DNA from: Lachnospiraceae bacterium
GTDB lineage: Bacteria; Bacillota; Clostridia; Lachnospirales; Lachnospiraceae
Reading direction: 5' to 3'
DNA length: 64,000 bases
Assembly (NCBI GenBank): GCA_015056865.1
Contig: SVFM01000008.1
Coordinates: forward strand, 1-64,000
The position numbers and the translations under genes are program-made. Below are positions 31,249 through 38,512 of this stretch, one piece after another (position 1 is the stretch's first letter; every line of letters starts with the position of its first letter). Under the pieces are notes generated by a model, which did not search any database, was not told where the DNA came from, and saw only the letters and a program-made list of their open reading frames with translations.

Positions 31249-31908
31249 GTGGAACGAAATGTAGATTTAATGGAAATATCCGATGGCAAAATATATGGTT
31301 TGAATGATATGGTAAAGGCTTGTGCCGGCAACTGTGCCGGTTGCAGTGCTTGTTGTCATGGCCGCGGCGATACCGTAACATTGGATCCCTTGGATGTGCA
31401 TCATCTAAAAAAAGGATTGTGCCTGAGTTTTGAGCAGTTACTGCAGCGAGGAATTAGTTTGAGCGTAGTGGAAGGCGTGATTCGCCCCAGCATTATGATG
31501 ACAGATGAAGAGGATTCAAAATGTGTTTTTTTGAATGAGCAGGGAAGGTGTCGTATTCATTCGTTTCGGCCTGGTCTGTGTCGCTTGTTTCCTTTGGGAA
31601 GAGTTTATCAGGAGAATGGTTTGGGATACATTCTCCTGACAGGGGAATGTGTCCGGGAAAATCGGACAAAGGTTAAGGTGCGAAAGTGGATTGATATGCC
31701 GGATATGCCTGCCTATGAGGATTTTTTATGTAAATGGCATGCCTATTTAAAGGATCTGCAGCAGGTGTTTTTCGAGAGCAATGATGATGCTTTTCTGAAA
31801 AATATGAATATGTATGTGTTGCAGAAATTTTATGTGGAGGATTTTGCTGCAGAGGTCTTTTATGAAAAATTGAAGGAAAAACTTGATGAGGCCAGAAGAC
31901 TCTTCTAA
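31249..31908 (+). CDS. YkgJ-family cysteine cluster protein
   Basis: This 219-residue protein contains the N-terminal cysteine cluster CAGNCAGCSACCHG (residues 24-37). Further cysteines lie in SKCVFLNEQGRCRIHSFRPGLCRLFPLGR. The pattern is the YkgJ zinc- or iron-chelating family. Its biochemical role is not known. Translation starts at GTG, preceded eight bases upstream by AAGGAGA. No signal or membrane segment is visible. It is probably co-transcribed with the EamA gene. Confidence 0.85.
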   Translation: MERNVDLMEISDGKIYGLNDMVKACAGNCAGCSACCHGRGDTVTLDPLDVHHLKKGLCLSFEQLLQRGISLSVVEGVIRPSIMMTDEEDSKCVFLNEQGRCRIHSFRPGLCRLFPLGRVYQENGLGYILLTGECVRENRTKVKVRKWIDMPDMPAYEDFLCKWHAYLKDLQQVFFESNDDAFLKNMNMYVLQKFYVEDFAAEVFYEKLKEKLDEARRLF

Positions 31909-31933
31909 ACTGATTTAATCATCCTGTTTGTTG

Positions 31934-31962
31934 TTGCATTTTTAACGGAAAAATGATATAGT
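31934..31962 (+). promoter_or_regulatory. promoter of Rpn gene at 32.0 kb
   Basis: TTGCAT, a 17-base spacer and TATAGT form the promoter. The predicted start, seven bases on, falls at the first bases of the inverted repeat beginning at 31970. Confidence 0.7.
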
Positions 31963-31969
31963 CATATCA

Positions 31970-31991
31970 GACAGAATATCCTTCCGGAAGA
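31970..31991 (+). repeat. left arm of Rpn 5'/3' inverted repeat (32.0 kb locus)
   Basis: GACAGAATATCCTTCCGGA and the next bases pair imperfectly with 33066-33085. Within the leader, ATATCCTTC can instead pair with GGAGGATAT, hiding the ribosome binding site of the Rpn gene. Confidence 0.65.
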
Positions 31992-32004
31992 GACAGGAGG
32001 ATAT

Positions 32005-32988
32005 ATGAGCAAAAAATTTCAGGAGTTGGATTTGAAGGATGCTTTTCTTTTTTCTGCTGCAGTGCAGGATGAAAAGACATGTGGAATGATATTGGAGGTT
32101 CTTTTGGGGCGGCAGGTACCTAAAGTAACTGTGCGGGCAGAGGCAAGCATGCTATATCATTCAGATTTTAGAAGTGTTCGTTTGGATGTGTATGCAAATG
32201 ATGAGATGCAGGTGGCTTACAACCTGGAAATGCAAAACACGGATAATAACAATTTAGCCAAACGTAGCCGATACCATCAGGCGGAAATGGATTTGACATC
32301 TCTAAAACCAGGAGAAGATTTTCGAGAATTAAAGCCCTGTTATGTGATTTTTATTTGTACATATGACCCTTTTAAAAAAGGAAAATACCGCTACACATTT
32401 GAAAATAGATGTCTGGAAGAAGATTTTCCTTTGGGAGATGAAACAACAAAGGTTTTCTTGAATACGAAAGGTACAAATAAAAATGAGGTTCCTGAGGTAT
32501 TGGTTAATTTTCTACATTATGTAGAAAACAGTACAGATGAATACGTGAGTACCATTGAAGACCATACAATTGAAAAAATACATGAAAATATTGTTCAGCT
32601 AAAGAAAAGCAGATTATGGGAGGGCCGATACATGAAATTTGAGGAAATTCTTCGAGAGGCAGAAGAAAATGGTTTAAAACGAGGTATGATAAAAGGCCTG
32701 GAAGAAGGATATCAACAGGGCATGGAGCAGGGCATGCAGCAGGGCTTAGAACAAGGCATGCAGCAGGGCTTAGAACAAGGCATGCAACAGGGCTTAGAAC
32801 AAGGCATGCAACAGGGCTTAGAACAAGGCATGCAACAGGGCTTAGAGCAGGGCATGCAGCAAGGCCGAGATCTATTAATCAAGCTCATAGATTGCATGGC
32901 AGTAGCAGGAGAAGGAAATCAGATTGCAAAGTTAAGTAATTCGGATTTCTTACAGCATATGTTACAAAAATATAATCTAAAAATCTGA
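32005..32988 (+). CDS. Rpn family recombination-promoting nuclease with repeat tail
   Basis: This 327-residue protein belongs to the Rpn/PDDEXK nuclease family, often labelled putative transposase. Characterised members are DNA endonucleases linked to recombination and phage defence. The PD-(D/E)XK core shows RSVRLDVYAND and YNLEMQNTDNNNLAKRSRYHQAEMD. Next come ELKPCYVIFICTYDPF and the FLNTKGTNKNE segment. Residues about 239-290 are five and a half copies of GMQQGLEQ encoded by a 24-bp DNA repeat, predicted to form a helical tail. AGGAGG precedes the ATG, within a possible hairpin. Confidence 0.9.
   Translation: MSKKFQELDLKDAFLFSAAVQDEKTCGMILEVLLGRQVPKVTVRAEASMLYHSDFRSVRLDVYANDEMQVAYNLEMQNTDNNNLAKRSRYHQAEMDLTSLKPGEDFRELKPCYVIFICTYDPFKKGKYRYTFENRCLEEDFPLGDETTKVFLNTKGTNKNEVPEVLVNFLHYVENSTDEYVSTIEDHTIEKIHENIVQLKKSRLWEGRYMKFEEILREAEENGLKRGMIKGLEEGYQQGMEQGMQQGLEQGMQQGLEQGMQQGLEQGMQQGLEQGMQQGLEQGMQQGRDLLIKLIDCMAVAGEGNQIAKLSNSDFLQHMLQKYNLKI
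32719..32868 (+). repeat. 24-bp minisatellite in the Rpn gene
   Basis: About 5.5 tandem copies of GGCATGCAGCAGGGCTTAGA plus ACAA encode GMQQGLEQ. Units start at 32731, 32755, 32779, 32803 and 32827, with degenerate ends on both sides. The length is a multiple of three, so copy-number changes keep the frame. No spacers are present, so this is not a CRISPR array. Confidence 0.95.
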
Positions 32989-33065
32989 TCATCAAAATAT
33001 CAAATAAATTTTCATTCCGGGAGTTAATCCCGATTCTATTAACTATCAATCTATTAGTAAAAAAA

Positions 33066-33085
33066 TCTTCCGGGAGTATTCTGTC
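33066..33085 (+). repeat. right arm of Rpn 5'/3' inverted repeat (32.0 kb locus)
   Basis: TCTTCCGGGAGTATTCTGTC is nearly the reverse complement of 31970-31991. It lies in the 3' region of the Rpn transcript and ends two bases before the ATG of the next gene. Confidence 0.65.
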
Positions 33086-33087
33086 AA

Positions 33088-33825
33088 ATGTTGCAAGATC
33101 AATTTGAATATGCAAAAGAGAAAGTGGTTGGCACGCAAAGACAGCGTCAGGGTATTGGTACGTTGTCGGAAAAAACTGTGCATGCAGTTTTGAAGAATTA
33201 TTATGCGCCGGATGAGGATATGCATGAATTTTCAATTGAAAATTATGTGGCCGATATTTATACCGGTACAGAAATTATAGAAATTCAGACCAGGCAGTTT
33301 TATAGGATGCGGGATAAATTGGCTGCTTTTTTGCCACTTTATCCGGTTACCATTGTATACCCCATACCCCGGGAGAAATGGCTGAATTTGATAGACGAGG
33401 AGAGCGGTGAAGTTTTCGGGCGAAGGAAATCACCGGTAAAAGGGACAGTTTATCATGTGTTTCCGGAGTTGTATCGGATTAAAATGTTTTTGAAGGACCC
33501 GAATCTGAAAATACGTCTGGTGCTGATGGACATGGAGGAATATCGGCGGGCAAACAACAAGAGTCGTAAAAAAAGGAAAGATTCTGTAAAATTAGATAGA
33601 GTTCCTCTTTGTCTCATAGAAGAGACGGAAATTAAAGGCATGCAGGATTATAGGCAGTTTATACCCAGTCAGCTGACAGGTACTTTTACGGTAAAAGATT
33701 TTGCCAAGGCAGCCCGTATTCGACAGCCGCTTGCACAAGTGACACTGAATCTGCTGTATTATGCAGAAGTTGTGGAACGGGTCGGTAAACAGGGTAATGC
33801 CTGGATTTATCATGTTGTTTTTTAG
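33088..33825 (+). CDS. predicted nuclease-like protein with C-terminal winged helix
   Basis: I do not recognise a named family for this 245-residue protein. Its N-terminal part has a PD-(D/E)XK-like arrangement: GTLSEKTVHAVLKNYY, then VADIYTGTEIIEIQT (candidate Asp and Glu-x-Gln) and KLAAFLPLYPVTIVYPI. The middle is basic (NNKSRKKRKDS). The last 70 residues read like a winged helix (TFTVKDFAKAARIRQPLAQVTLNLLYYAEVVERVGKQ). A DNA-acting function is inferred. It follows the Rpn gene by 99 bases on the same strand and GGGAG lies 11 bases before the ATG. Confidence 0.6.
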   Translation: MLQDQFEYAKEKVVGTQRQRQGIGTLSEKTVHAVLKNYYAPDEDMHEFSIENYVADIYTGTEIIEIQTRQFYRMRDKLAAFLPLYPVTIVYPIPREKWLNLIDEESGEVFGRRKSPVKGTVYHVFPELYRIKMFLKDPNLKIRLVLMDMEEYRRANNKSRKKRKDSVKLDRVPLCLIEETEIKGMQDYRQFIPSQLTGTFTVKDFAKAARIRQPLAQVTLNLLYYAEVVERVGKQGNAWIYHVVF

Positions 33826-33940
33826 ATGAATTTTCGAATAAAGATACTTATTTTGCTAAACGCAGTTGATAAATTTTTGATATTATCCATACGGATGATT
33901 GACGTGATATAATTTAAAGCATCACGGGAAGGGGTACGAT

Positions 33941-34000
33941 ATGGGTATAATTACAAGCGTCTTTATAAAGATGCTGAGTGTAGCGGTTACAGATTTATAA
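33941..34000 (+). CDS. possible 19-residue small ORF
   Basis: MGIITSVFIKMLSVAVTDL is preceded by AAGGGG at seven bases and, further up, by a TATAAT hexamer (33908-33913) without a good -35. It ends before the cobalamin-riboswitch promoter. The peptide is hydrophobic at its start. It could be a chance ORF; confidence is low. Confidence 0.25.
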   Translation: MGIITSVFIKMLSVAVTDL

Positions 34001-34016
34001 CATATACTTAAATAAC

Positions 34017-34045
34017 TTGAAAATTTAAACAATATGTGTTATATT
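34017..34045 (+). promoter_or_regulatory. promoter of the cobalamin-riboswitch operon
   Basis: TTGAAA, a 17-base spacer and TATATT lie just before the riboswitch aptamer. Confidence 0.8.
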
Positions 34046-34071
34046 GTCGAAGTAACATAAGTGAATATTGC

Positions 34072-34288
34072 GATGTCAGGTGTCCGGCGGATATATATCA
34101 GGGCCGGATGAAAAGGGAAGCAGGTGCAAGTCCTGCACGATCTCGTCGCTGTAAGTAGGGAGTGCTCCTCCATTGATGTCACTGGAATTTGTTCTGGGAA
34201 GGCGGAGGTGCGCAGTGATCTATAAGTCAGAAGACCTGCCTGTCATTCGGTACTGAGTAACCACGAGGCATTGGTTGAGTACAGGCAG
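34072..34288 (+). promoter_or_regulatory. cobalamin riboswitch
   Basis: The leader contains the B12-box features: AAAAGGGAAGCAGGTGCAAG, TCCTGCACGATCTCGTCGCTG and GTCAGAAGACCTGCC. After the aptamer, CTGCCTGT can pair with ACAGGCAG (about 34236-34288) as an expression platform. It should repress the downstream DUF4430 and ECF-S genes when adenosylcobalamin or another corrinoid is abundant, so those genes are likely for corrinoid uptake. Confidence 0.93.
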
Positions 34289-34420
34289 TCTGTTTACGAA
34301 AAGCAGGCGCCAACAACTCTTCATGCCCCTTGCAATGATTGCAGGAGGCATTTCGTGTTTTCTGAGGTTCTATTCACAAAACCACAGTGCCCAAGAAGGG
34401 CAAACACAAGGAGGAAAATC

Positions 34421-34846
34421 ATGACAGAAACAAAGAAACCCATCAACAAGAAAACAATCATCGGTGCAATTGCATTGATAGCCGTTGTTGCAGTGCTGGG
34501 CATTGCTTATGCAGTGTTTGGGCCCAAGACAACGGACGGTGAAAAATCTATTACTATTGAAGTCATCGACAATGAGCAGAGGAGTGTAGTTTATGAAGTA
34601 GATACAGAAGCAGAGTTCCTGGAGCAAGCCTTTGCGGATGCAGAAGGCTTGGAAGTTTCCGGTCCCAAGACAGAGTTTGGCCTGACCATTGAAACAGTCA
34701 ACGGCCTGACTGCTGATTTTAACAAAAGTAGTGCATATTGGTCCATCATGGTCAATGGAGAATATGGGCAGGCAGGTGCTTCTACCCAGCCGGTAACAGA
34801 TGGTGATGAGTTCCAGTTGGTATATTCGGTTTTTGTAGCGGAATAA
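34421..34846 (+). CDS. DUF4430 domain protein, membrane-anchored, probable corrinoid binder
   Basis: This 141-residue protein has a basic N-terminus and one membrane segment (IGAIALIAVVAVLGIAYAVFG). An extracytoplasmic DUF4430 domain follows (SITIEVIDNEQRSVVYEVDTEAEFLEQAF...YWSIMVNGEYGQAGASTQPVTDGDEFQLVYS). DUF4430 is related to the beta domain of vertebrate transcobalamin, which contacts B12. Being directly under a cobalamin riboswitch strongly suggests surface capture of corrinoids for the ECF-S partner. The start at 34421 has AAGGAGG; the track ORF starting at 34271 would run from the riboswitch. Confidence 0.85.
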   Translation: MTETKKPINKKTIIGAIALIAVVAVLGIAYAVFGPKTTDGEKSITIEVIDNEQRSVVYEVDTEAEFLEQAFADAEGLEVSGPKTEFGLTIETVNGLTADFNKSSAYWSIMVNGEYGQAGASTQPVTDGDEFQLVYSVFVAE

Positions 34847-34855
34847 AACATTGTT

Positions 34856-35407
34856 ATGAAGGAAGTAAAGAAAAAAAATATCAAAAGAGGAATAGCTATT
34901 GTAGATATTGCCCTGATAGGAATGATGATTGCTATTGTAGAGGTCAGCAAGAGAGCTATGGATTTCTTGCCCAATATAGAGTTGGTAACCTTTTGGATCA
35001 TTATGTTCACGCTCTTCCTGGGAGGAAAAGCAATCTATGGAGTACTGGGTTTTGTCTTAATAGAGGGGATGATCTTTGGATTTCACATTTGGTGGATCAT
35101 GTATCTTTATCTTTGGCCGGCATTGGTATTGGTTACTTGGCTGTTTCGAAAAAATGAATCCATGTTTTTATGGGCAGTTATTTCCGGTATCTTTGGCTTG
35201 CTCTTTGGAGCTGCCGGATCACTACCTTATTTGTTTATCGGTACTGCCAGCGGTGGTCTGGCCAATGGATTTTATACCGCTTTTAGCTGGTGGATCGCCG
35301 GAATCCCTTGGGATTTGACTCATGGCATTGCTAATTTTGTGGTCATGCTTATTCTATATCAGCCCATACGGTATGTGATGAAGAAAGTTAAATATCAGGT
35401 TTATTAA
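34856..35407 (+). CDS. ECF transporter S component, probable cobalamin or corrinoid
   Basis: This 183-residue membrane protein has about five to six hydrophobic segments and ends with the S-component-like motif GIPWDLTHGIANFVVMLILYQPI. ECF S components deliver vitamins to a shared T/ATPase module. It follows the DUF4430 gene by nine bases in the cobalamin-riboswitch operon, so corrinoid is the likely substrate. It differs from the BtuCD-F route usually found under this riboswitch. No clear ribosome site is seen, so translational coupling is likely. Confidence 0.85.
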   Translation: MKEVKKKNIKRGIAIVDIALIGMMIAIVEVSKRAMDFLPNIELVTFWIIMFTLFLGGKAIYGVLGFVLIEGMIFGFHIWWIMYLYLWPALVLVTWLFRKNESMFLWAVISGIFGLLFGAAGSLPYLFIGTASGGLANGFYTAFSWWIAGIPWDLTHGIANFVVMLILYQPIRYVMKKVKYQVY

Positions 35408-35414
35408 AAAAGAA

Positions 35415-35449
35415 GAGGATGGTGCTTTCTATGCAGAAGGACCATCCCC
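35415..35449 (-). terminator. terminator between ECF-S and DUF368 genes
   Basis: GAGGATGGT and ACCATCC form a stem. On the minus strand it is followed by TCTTCTTTTTT, ending the DUF368 transcript; it may also act weakly on the plus strand. Confidence 0.65.
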
Positions 35450-35475
35450 TTGTATGTGTAGATAATATTTAAAAA

Positions 35476-36318
35476 TTATTCCACGGTATATTTTTGGTTA
35501 AATCGGTCTAACAGAAGCGCAGCTACGATACCCAACACCAGACAGACGATATTAATCACGCAACTGCCAATGGAAGCAGTAAAGCTGCCAAAAGGAATAA
35601 TCATGATAGTGGCAGCAATGACGATTCCCACAATGGCATGGAAGGCCACGGAATGATGATGGGTAAACAGAGCGTCAACCGCCTTGGCAAAGAGGATGAC
35701 GGTGGCCAGGGCGCCGATACCGGCGGGGATTAGTATGCCAAAATCAAAGCTACTGATGCCATCCACAAAGGGCTGGTAAAGACCCAGAGGCATGAGTAAA
35801 GTAGAAAAGCTCATACCCGGTGCAATGACGCTTAAGGCCAAACAAAAGCCGCAGAACAAATACCAGACAAAATTGGGTGTGATCTGAATAGAGAACACAT
35901 TCAGACTGATCAGCAGTGCAAAGGTTGCTACCAGAGCAATCCCCAGAGAAATAAAGGATCCCTTGCTTCTGCCCTGTTCACCGGCTTCCCGGAATAAGGA
36001 GGGCAACATGCCTGCTATCAGGCCCACAAAGAGACATACAGAAGGTGCCTCATATCGCTCCAGCAGAAAGGCAAGAAGTTTTGCGATGCCCAAAAAACCG
36101 ATGACACAGCCGATAATCGTGGGGAGAAGCTTGGGTAAATGGGTTTTCAGTTTACGGAAAGGATCTGCTAGGAATTCCATCAGTGTCTTATAGACGCCGA
36201 AAACCACACAGAGAACGCCGCCAGAGATGCCGGGCAACACTGCCCCCAGACCGATCAGGGCACCCTGCAACACTTTCAGGATAAATTTAGAGATAGAAAA
36301 ATTTTTTTCTTGGTTCAT
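35476..36318 (-). CDS. DUF368 family membrane protein, undecaprenyl-phosphate translocase type
   Basis: This 280-residue protein has about eight hydrophobic segments and the DUF368 signatures GALIGLGAVLPGISGGVLCVVFGVY and CLALSVIAPGMSFSTLLMPLGLY. The two repeats are related. Members of DUF368 have been implicated in recycling the cell-wall lipid carrier undecaprenyl phosphate across the membrane. The ATG at 36318 follows AAGAGGTG. The two-component genes upstream on the same strand (the gap is 27 bases) may form one transcript with it, which would fit an envelope-related role. Confidence 0.88.
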   Translation of the reverse strand: MNQEKNFSISKFILKVLQGALIGLGAVLPGISGGVLCVVFGVYKTLMEFLADPFRKLKTHLPKLLPTIIGCVIGFLGIAKLLAFLLERYEAPSVCLFVGLIAGMLPSLFREAGEQGRSKGSFISLGIALVATFALLISLNVFSIQITPNFVWYLFCGFCLALSVIAPGMSFSTLLMPLGLYQPFVDGISSFDFGILIPAGIGALATVILFAKAVDALFTHHHSVAFHAIVGIVIAATIMIIPFGSFTASIGSCVINIVCLVLGIVAALLLDRFNQKYTVE

Positions 36319-36345
36319 AATTGTCACCTCTTATATGAATTTATT

Positions 36346-37776
36346 TTAGTCTTCATCCGTTTCGTTTTTGTCAGATTTGGCCAAGGAAAAGATAAATTCG
36401 GTGCCAACACCCTCTGTACTGATCACATTGATATGTTCATTGTGAGAAAGAATGATCTCCCGGGCAATGGAAAGCCCCAGGCCGGTGCCTTTCTTGTCTT
36501 TGCCTCTTGACAAATCTGATTTGTAAAAACGTTCCCAAACCATTTTTAAATCTTCTTTTGGAATACCGATGCCACTGTCTTTTACGGATACAAAAATCTT
36601 GTTTTTCTTTTCAGTGGTCTCTATCTTGATCACAGAATCGTGATGACTGAATTTAATGGCGTTGTCCAAAAGATTATATAAAACCTGTTGAATCTTATCT
36701 ACGTCCGCGGTTACATACATGACATCTCCGGTCAGTACCAGTTCAATGCCGATAGTCTTTTGTCGACAGGTACCTTCGAAGGAAGCGGCGGTGTTTCGGA
36801 TGACCTGATTAATGTCAAAATCACTTTTATCCAGAAGCATGCCTTTGGTATTTAAGTTGTTTAAGGTCAAGAGACTTCCTGTCAACTTGGTCAGTCGCTC
36901 AGTTTCATTGAGCACTATCTTTAAATATTTTTCGTGCATTTCCGGCGGAATGGTTCCGTCTATCATGGCCTCCAGATATCCGCGGATAGAGGTAAGAGGC
37001 GAACGGAAGTCGTGGGATACATTTGCCACAAATTTCTTTTGATTGTCTTCTGTCCGGGCCATTTCCCCTGCCATACAGGAGATACAAGCGGCCAGATAAC
37101 CAATTTCATCATCACTGTCTATCTGAAATTCATAATGTACATTGCCGGTGGCGTATTGCTCCGCAGCCCGGGTGATCTTGCGCAGCGGAAGATAAACAAT
37201 TTCCGTAAAGAAGATCAGAATGATCAATGACAGCAAAAACAGGATCAGCAGTGTGATCAGCGAGATGTTGACAAGGCTGTTGCTGGAAACCTCCAAAGTC
37301 TCCATGGACATATGGATTACCACATAACCTTTGACAGTGTAGTTTGTGGTGATAGGAGCAAGGACATTTAACATTTCTTCATCAAAGCTGCCAAAAAAGG
37401 TTCCGATATTGTAATAAGAGCCGGCCGTGACGGTGGGATCAAAATTTTCAATAAAGGTTTCCTTTTCCAGGTCGATAGGAGCAGAAGTGTCCAAAATCAT
37501 ACGTCCGGAAGGATTGATAATCCAAATGACAGCATCCATGTAGGAGGAGATAATATCTAATTGCTCTTTTACGGCCTCAAGAGAAGTTTCGTTGGTATAT
37601 AGGCCGCTGGCATAATTCTCGGCAATCACGGTGGCTTCGGTATAAAGAGCACTTGCATTTTGACGGATCAAATGTTGTCTGGTCATATTGGGAACAAAAG
37701 TGTTTACAATAATAAAACCGAAGACGCCGAAGATCACGTAAGCCAATATAAATTTTAAGTATATAGTTTTTTTCAT
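36346..37776 (-). CDS. sensor histidine kinase
   Basis: This 476-residue membrane kinase has an N-terminal membrane segment and an extracytoplasmic sensor of about 130 residues. A second membrane segment follows (VNISLITLLILFLLSLIILIFF), then HAMP. The HisKA phospho-acceptor histidine is in NVSHDFRSPLTSIRG. The ATPase domain has NLLDNAIKFS, DSGIGIP and GTGLGLSIAR. It is the cognate sensor of the response regulator encoded just upstream on the same strand. Its signal is unknown, but the sensor resembles the general PhoR/ResE group. Confidence 0.93.
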   Translation of the reverse strand: MKKTIYLKFILAYVIFGVFGFIIVNTFVPNMTRQHLIRQNASALYTEATVIAENYASGLYTNETSLEAVKEQLDIISSYMDAVIWIINPSGRMILDTSAPIDLEKETFIENFDPTVTAGSYYNIGTFFGSFDEEMLNVLAPITTNYTVKGYVVIHMSMETLEVSSNSLVNISLITLLILFLLSLIILIFFTEIVYLPLRKITRAAEQYATGNVHYEFQIDSDDEIGYLAACISCMAGEMARTEDNQKKFVANVSHDFRSPLTSIRGYLEAMIDGTIPPEMHEKYLKIVLNETERLTKLTGSLLTLNNLNTKGMLLDKSDFDINQVIRNTAASFEGTCRQKTIGIELVLTGDVMYVTADVDKIQQVLYNLLDNAIKFSHHDSVIKIETTEKKNKIFVSVKDSGIGIPKEDLKMVWERFYKSDLSRGKDKKGTGLGLSIAREIILSHNEHINVISTEGVGTEFIFSLAKSDKNETDED

Positions 37777-37803
37777 ATAAACAGCCCTCTTTCAGGCAGA
37801 TCG

Positions 37804-38502
37804 TTATCTTGTCTCAAATTTGTATCCAATCCCCCAGATGGTAGAAAGTTTCCAGGAGCTGTGATCCTTGATCTTTTCCCGCAGACGTTTAATATGCACA
37901 TCCACGGTCCGGGTGTCACCAATGTATTCGTAGCCCCAAATTTGATCCAGCAGCTGTTCTCTGGTAAAAACGTGATTGGGAGAGGAGGCCAGAAAATACA
38001 AAAGTTCCAGTTCCTTGGGTGGCATCTCCACAGGTTTACCCATGTACAGCACAGAGTAGTTAGTCTGATTAATGATCAGATCGGGATATTCCACACATTT
38101 GTCGGAAGAAACTTCCGGTGTAGAAACGGCGGGTTTGTAGCGGCGTAGTACCGCCTTGACCCGAGCAACCAGCTCTTTGGTGTCAAAGGGCTTTTCCATA
38201 TAATCGTCGGCACCCAGTTCCAATCCCAAGACTTTGTCAAAGATCTCGCCTTTGGCGGAAAGCATAATGATAGGGGTCTGGGAAGTGGTCCGTACCTCCC
38301 GGCAAACCTGGTAGCCATCCATACCGGGTAGCATCAGATCCAATAGGATTAGATTGGGGTGGTACACATCACAGGCGGCCAGAGCCGATTCTCCGTCTCC
38401 CACGATCATGGTATCAAAGCATTCCTTATTCAGATAGAGGGAGATCAGCTCCGCAATGTTATTGTCATCATCTACAATTAAAATCCGTTGTTTTGCTACC
38501 AT
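37804..38502 (-). CDS. OmpR-family response regulator
   Basis: This 232-residue regulator has a receiver domain with phospho-acceptor Asp in LILLDLMLPGMDG and lysine in MEKPFDTKELVARV. The C-terminal winged helix reads PPKELELLYFLASSPNHVFTREQLLDQIWGYEYIGDTRTVDVHIKRLREK. It is phosphorylated by the adjacent histidine kinase. AGGAG precedes the ATG. It lies 10 bases after mutS2, so mutS2 and the two-component genes are co-transcribed. Target genes cannot be read here. Confidence 0.95.
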   Translation of the reverse strand: MVAKQRILIVDDDNNIAELISLYLNKECFDTMIVGDGESALAACDVYHPNLILLDLMLPGMDGYQVCREVRTTSQTPIIMLSAKGEIFDKVLGLELGADDYMEKPFDTKELVARVKAVLRRYKPAVSTPEVSSDKCVEYPDLIINQTNYSVLYMGKPVEMPPKELELLYFLASSPNHVFTREQLLDQIWGYEYIGDTRTVDVHIKRLREKIKDHSSWKLSTIWGIGYKFETR

Positions 38503-38512
38503 TTTTCTTCTC

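Noticed and set aside
32719-32868. CRISPR-like array
   Set aside because: The repeats are contiguous 24-mers without spacers and encode part of the Rpn protein.
32712-32897. Antisense ORF rich in Cys-Met-Pro repeats
   Set aside because: It is the shadow of the GMQQGLEQ minisatellite on the other strand and has no ribosome site.
34271-34420. Longer N-terminus of the DUF4430 gene
   Set aside because: It starts at a TTG in the riboswitch region; the ATG at 34421 has a strong ribosome site followed by a membrane anchor.
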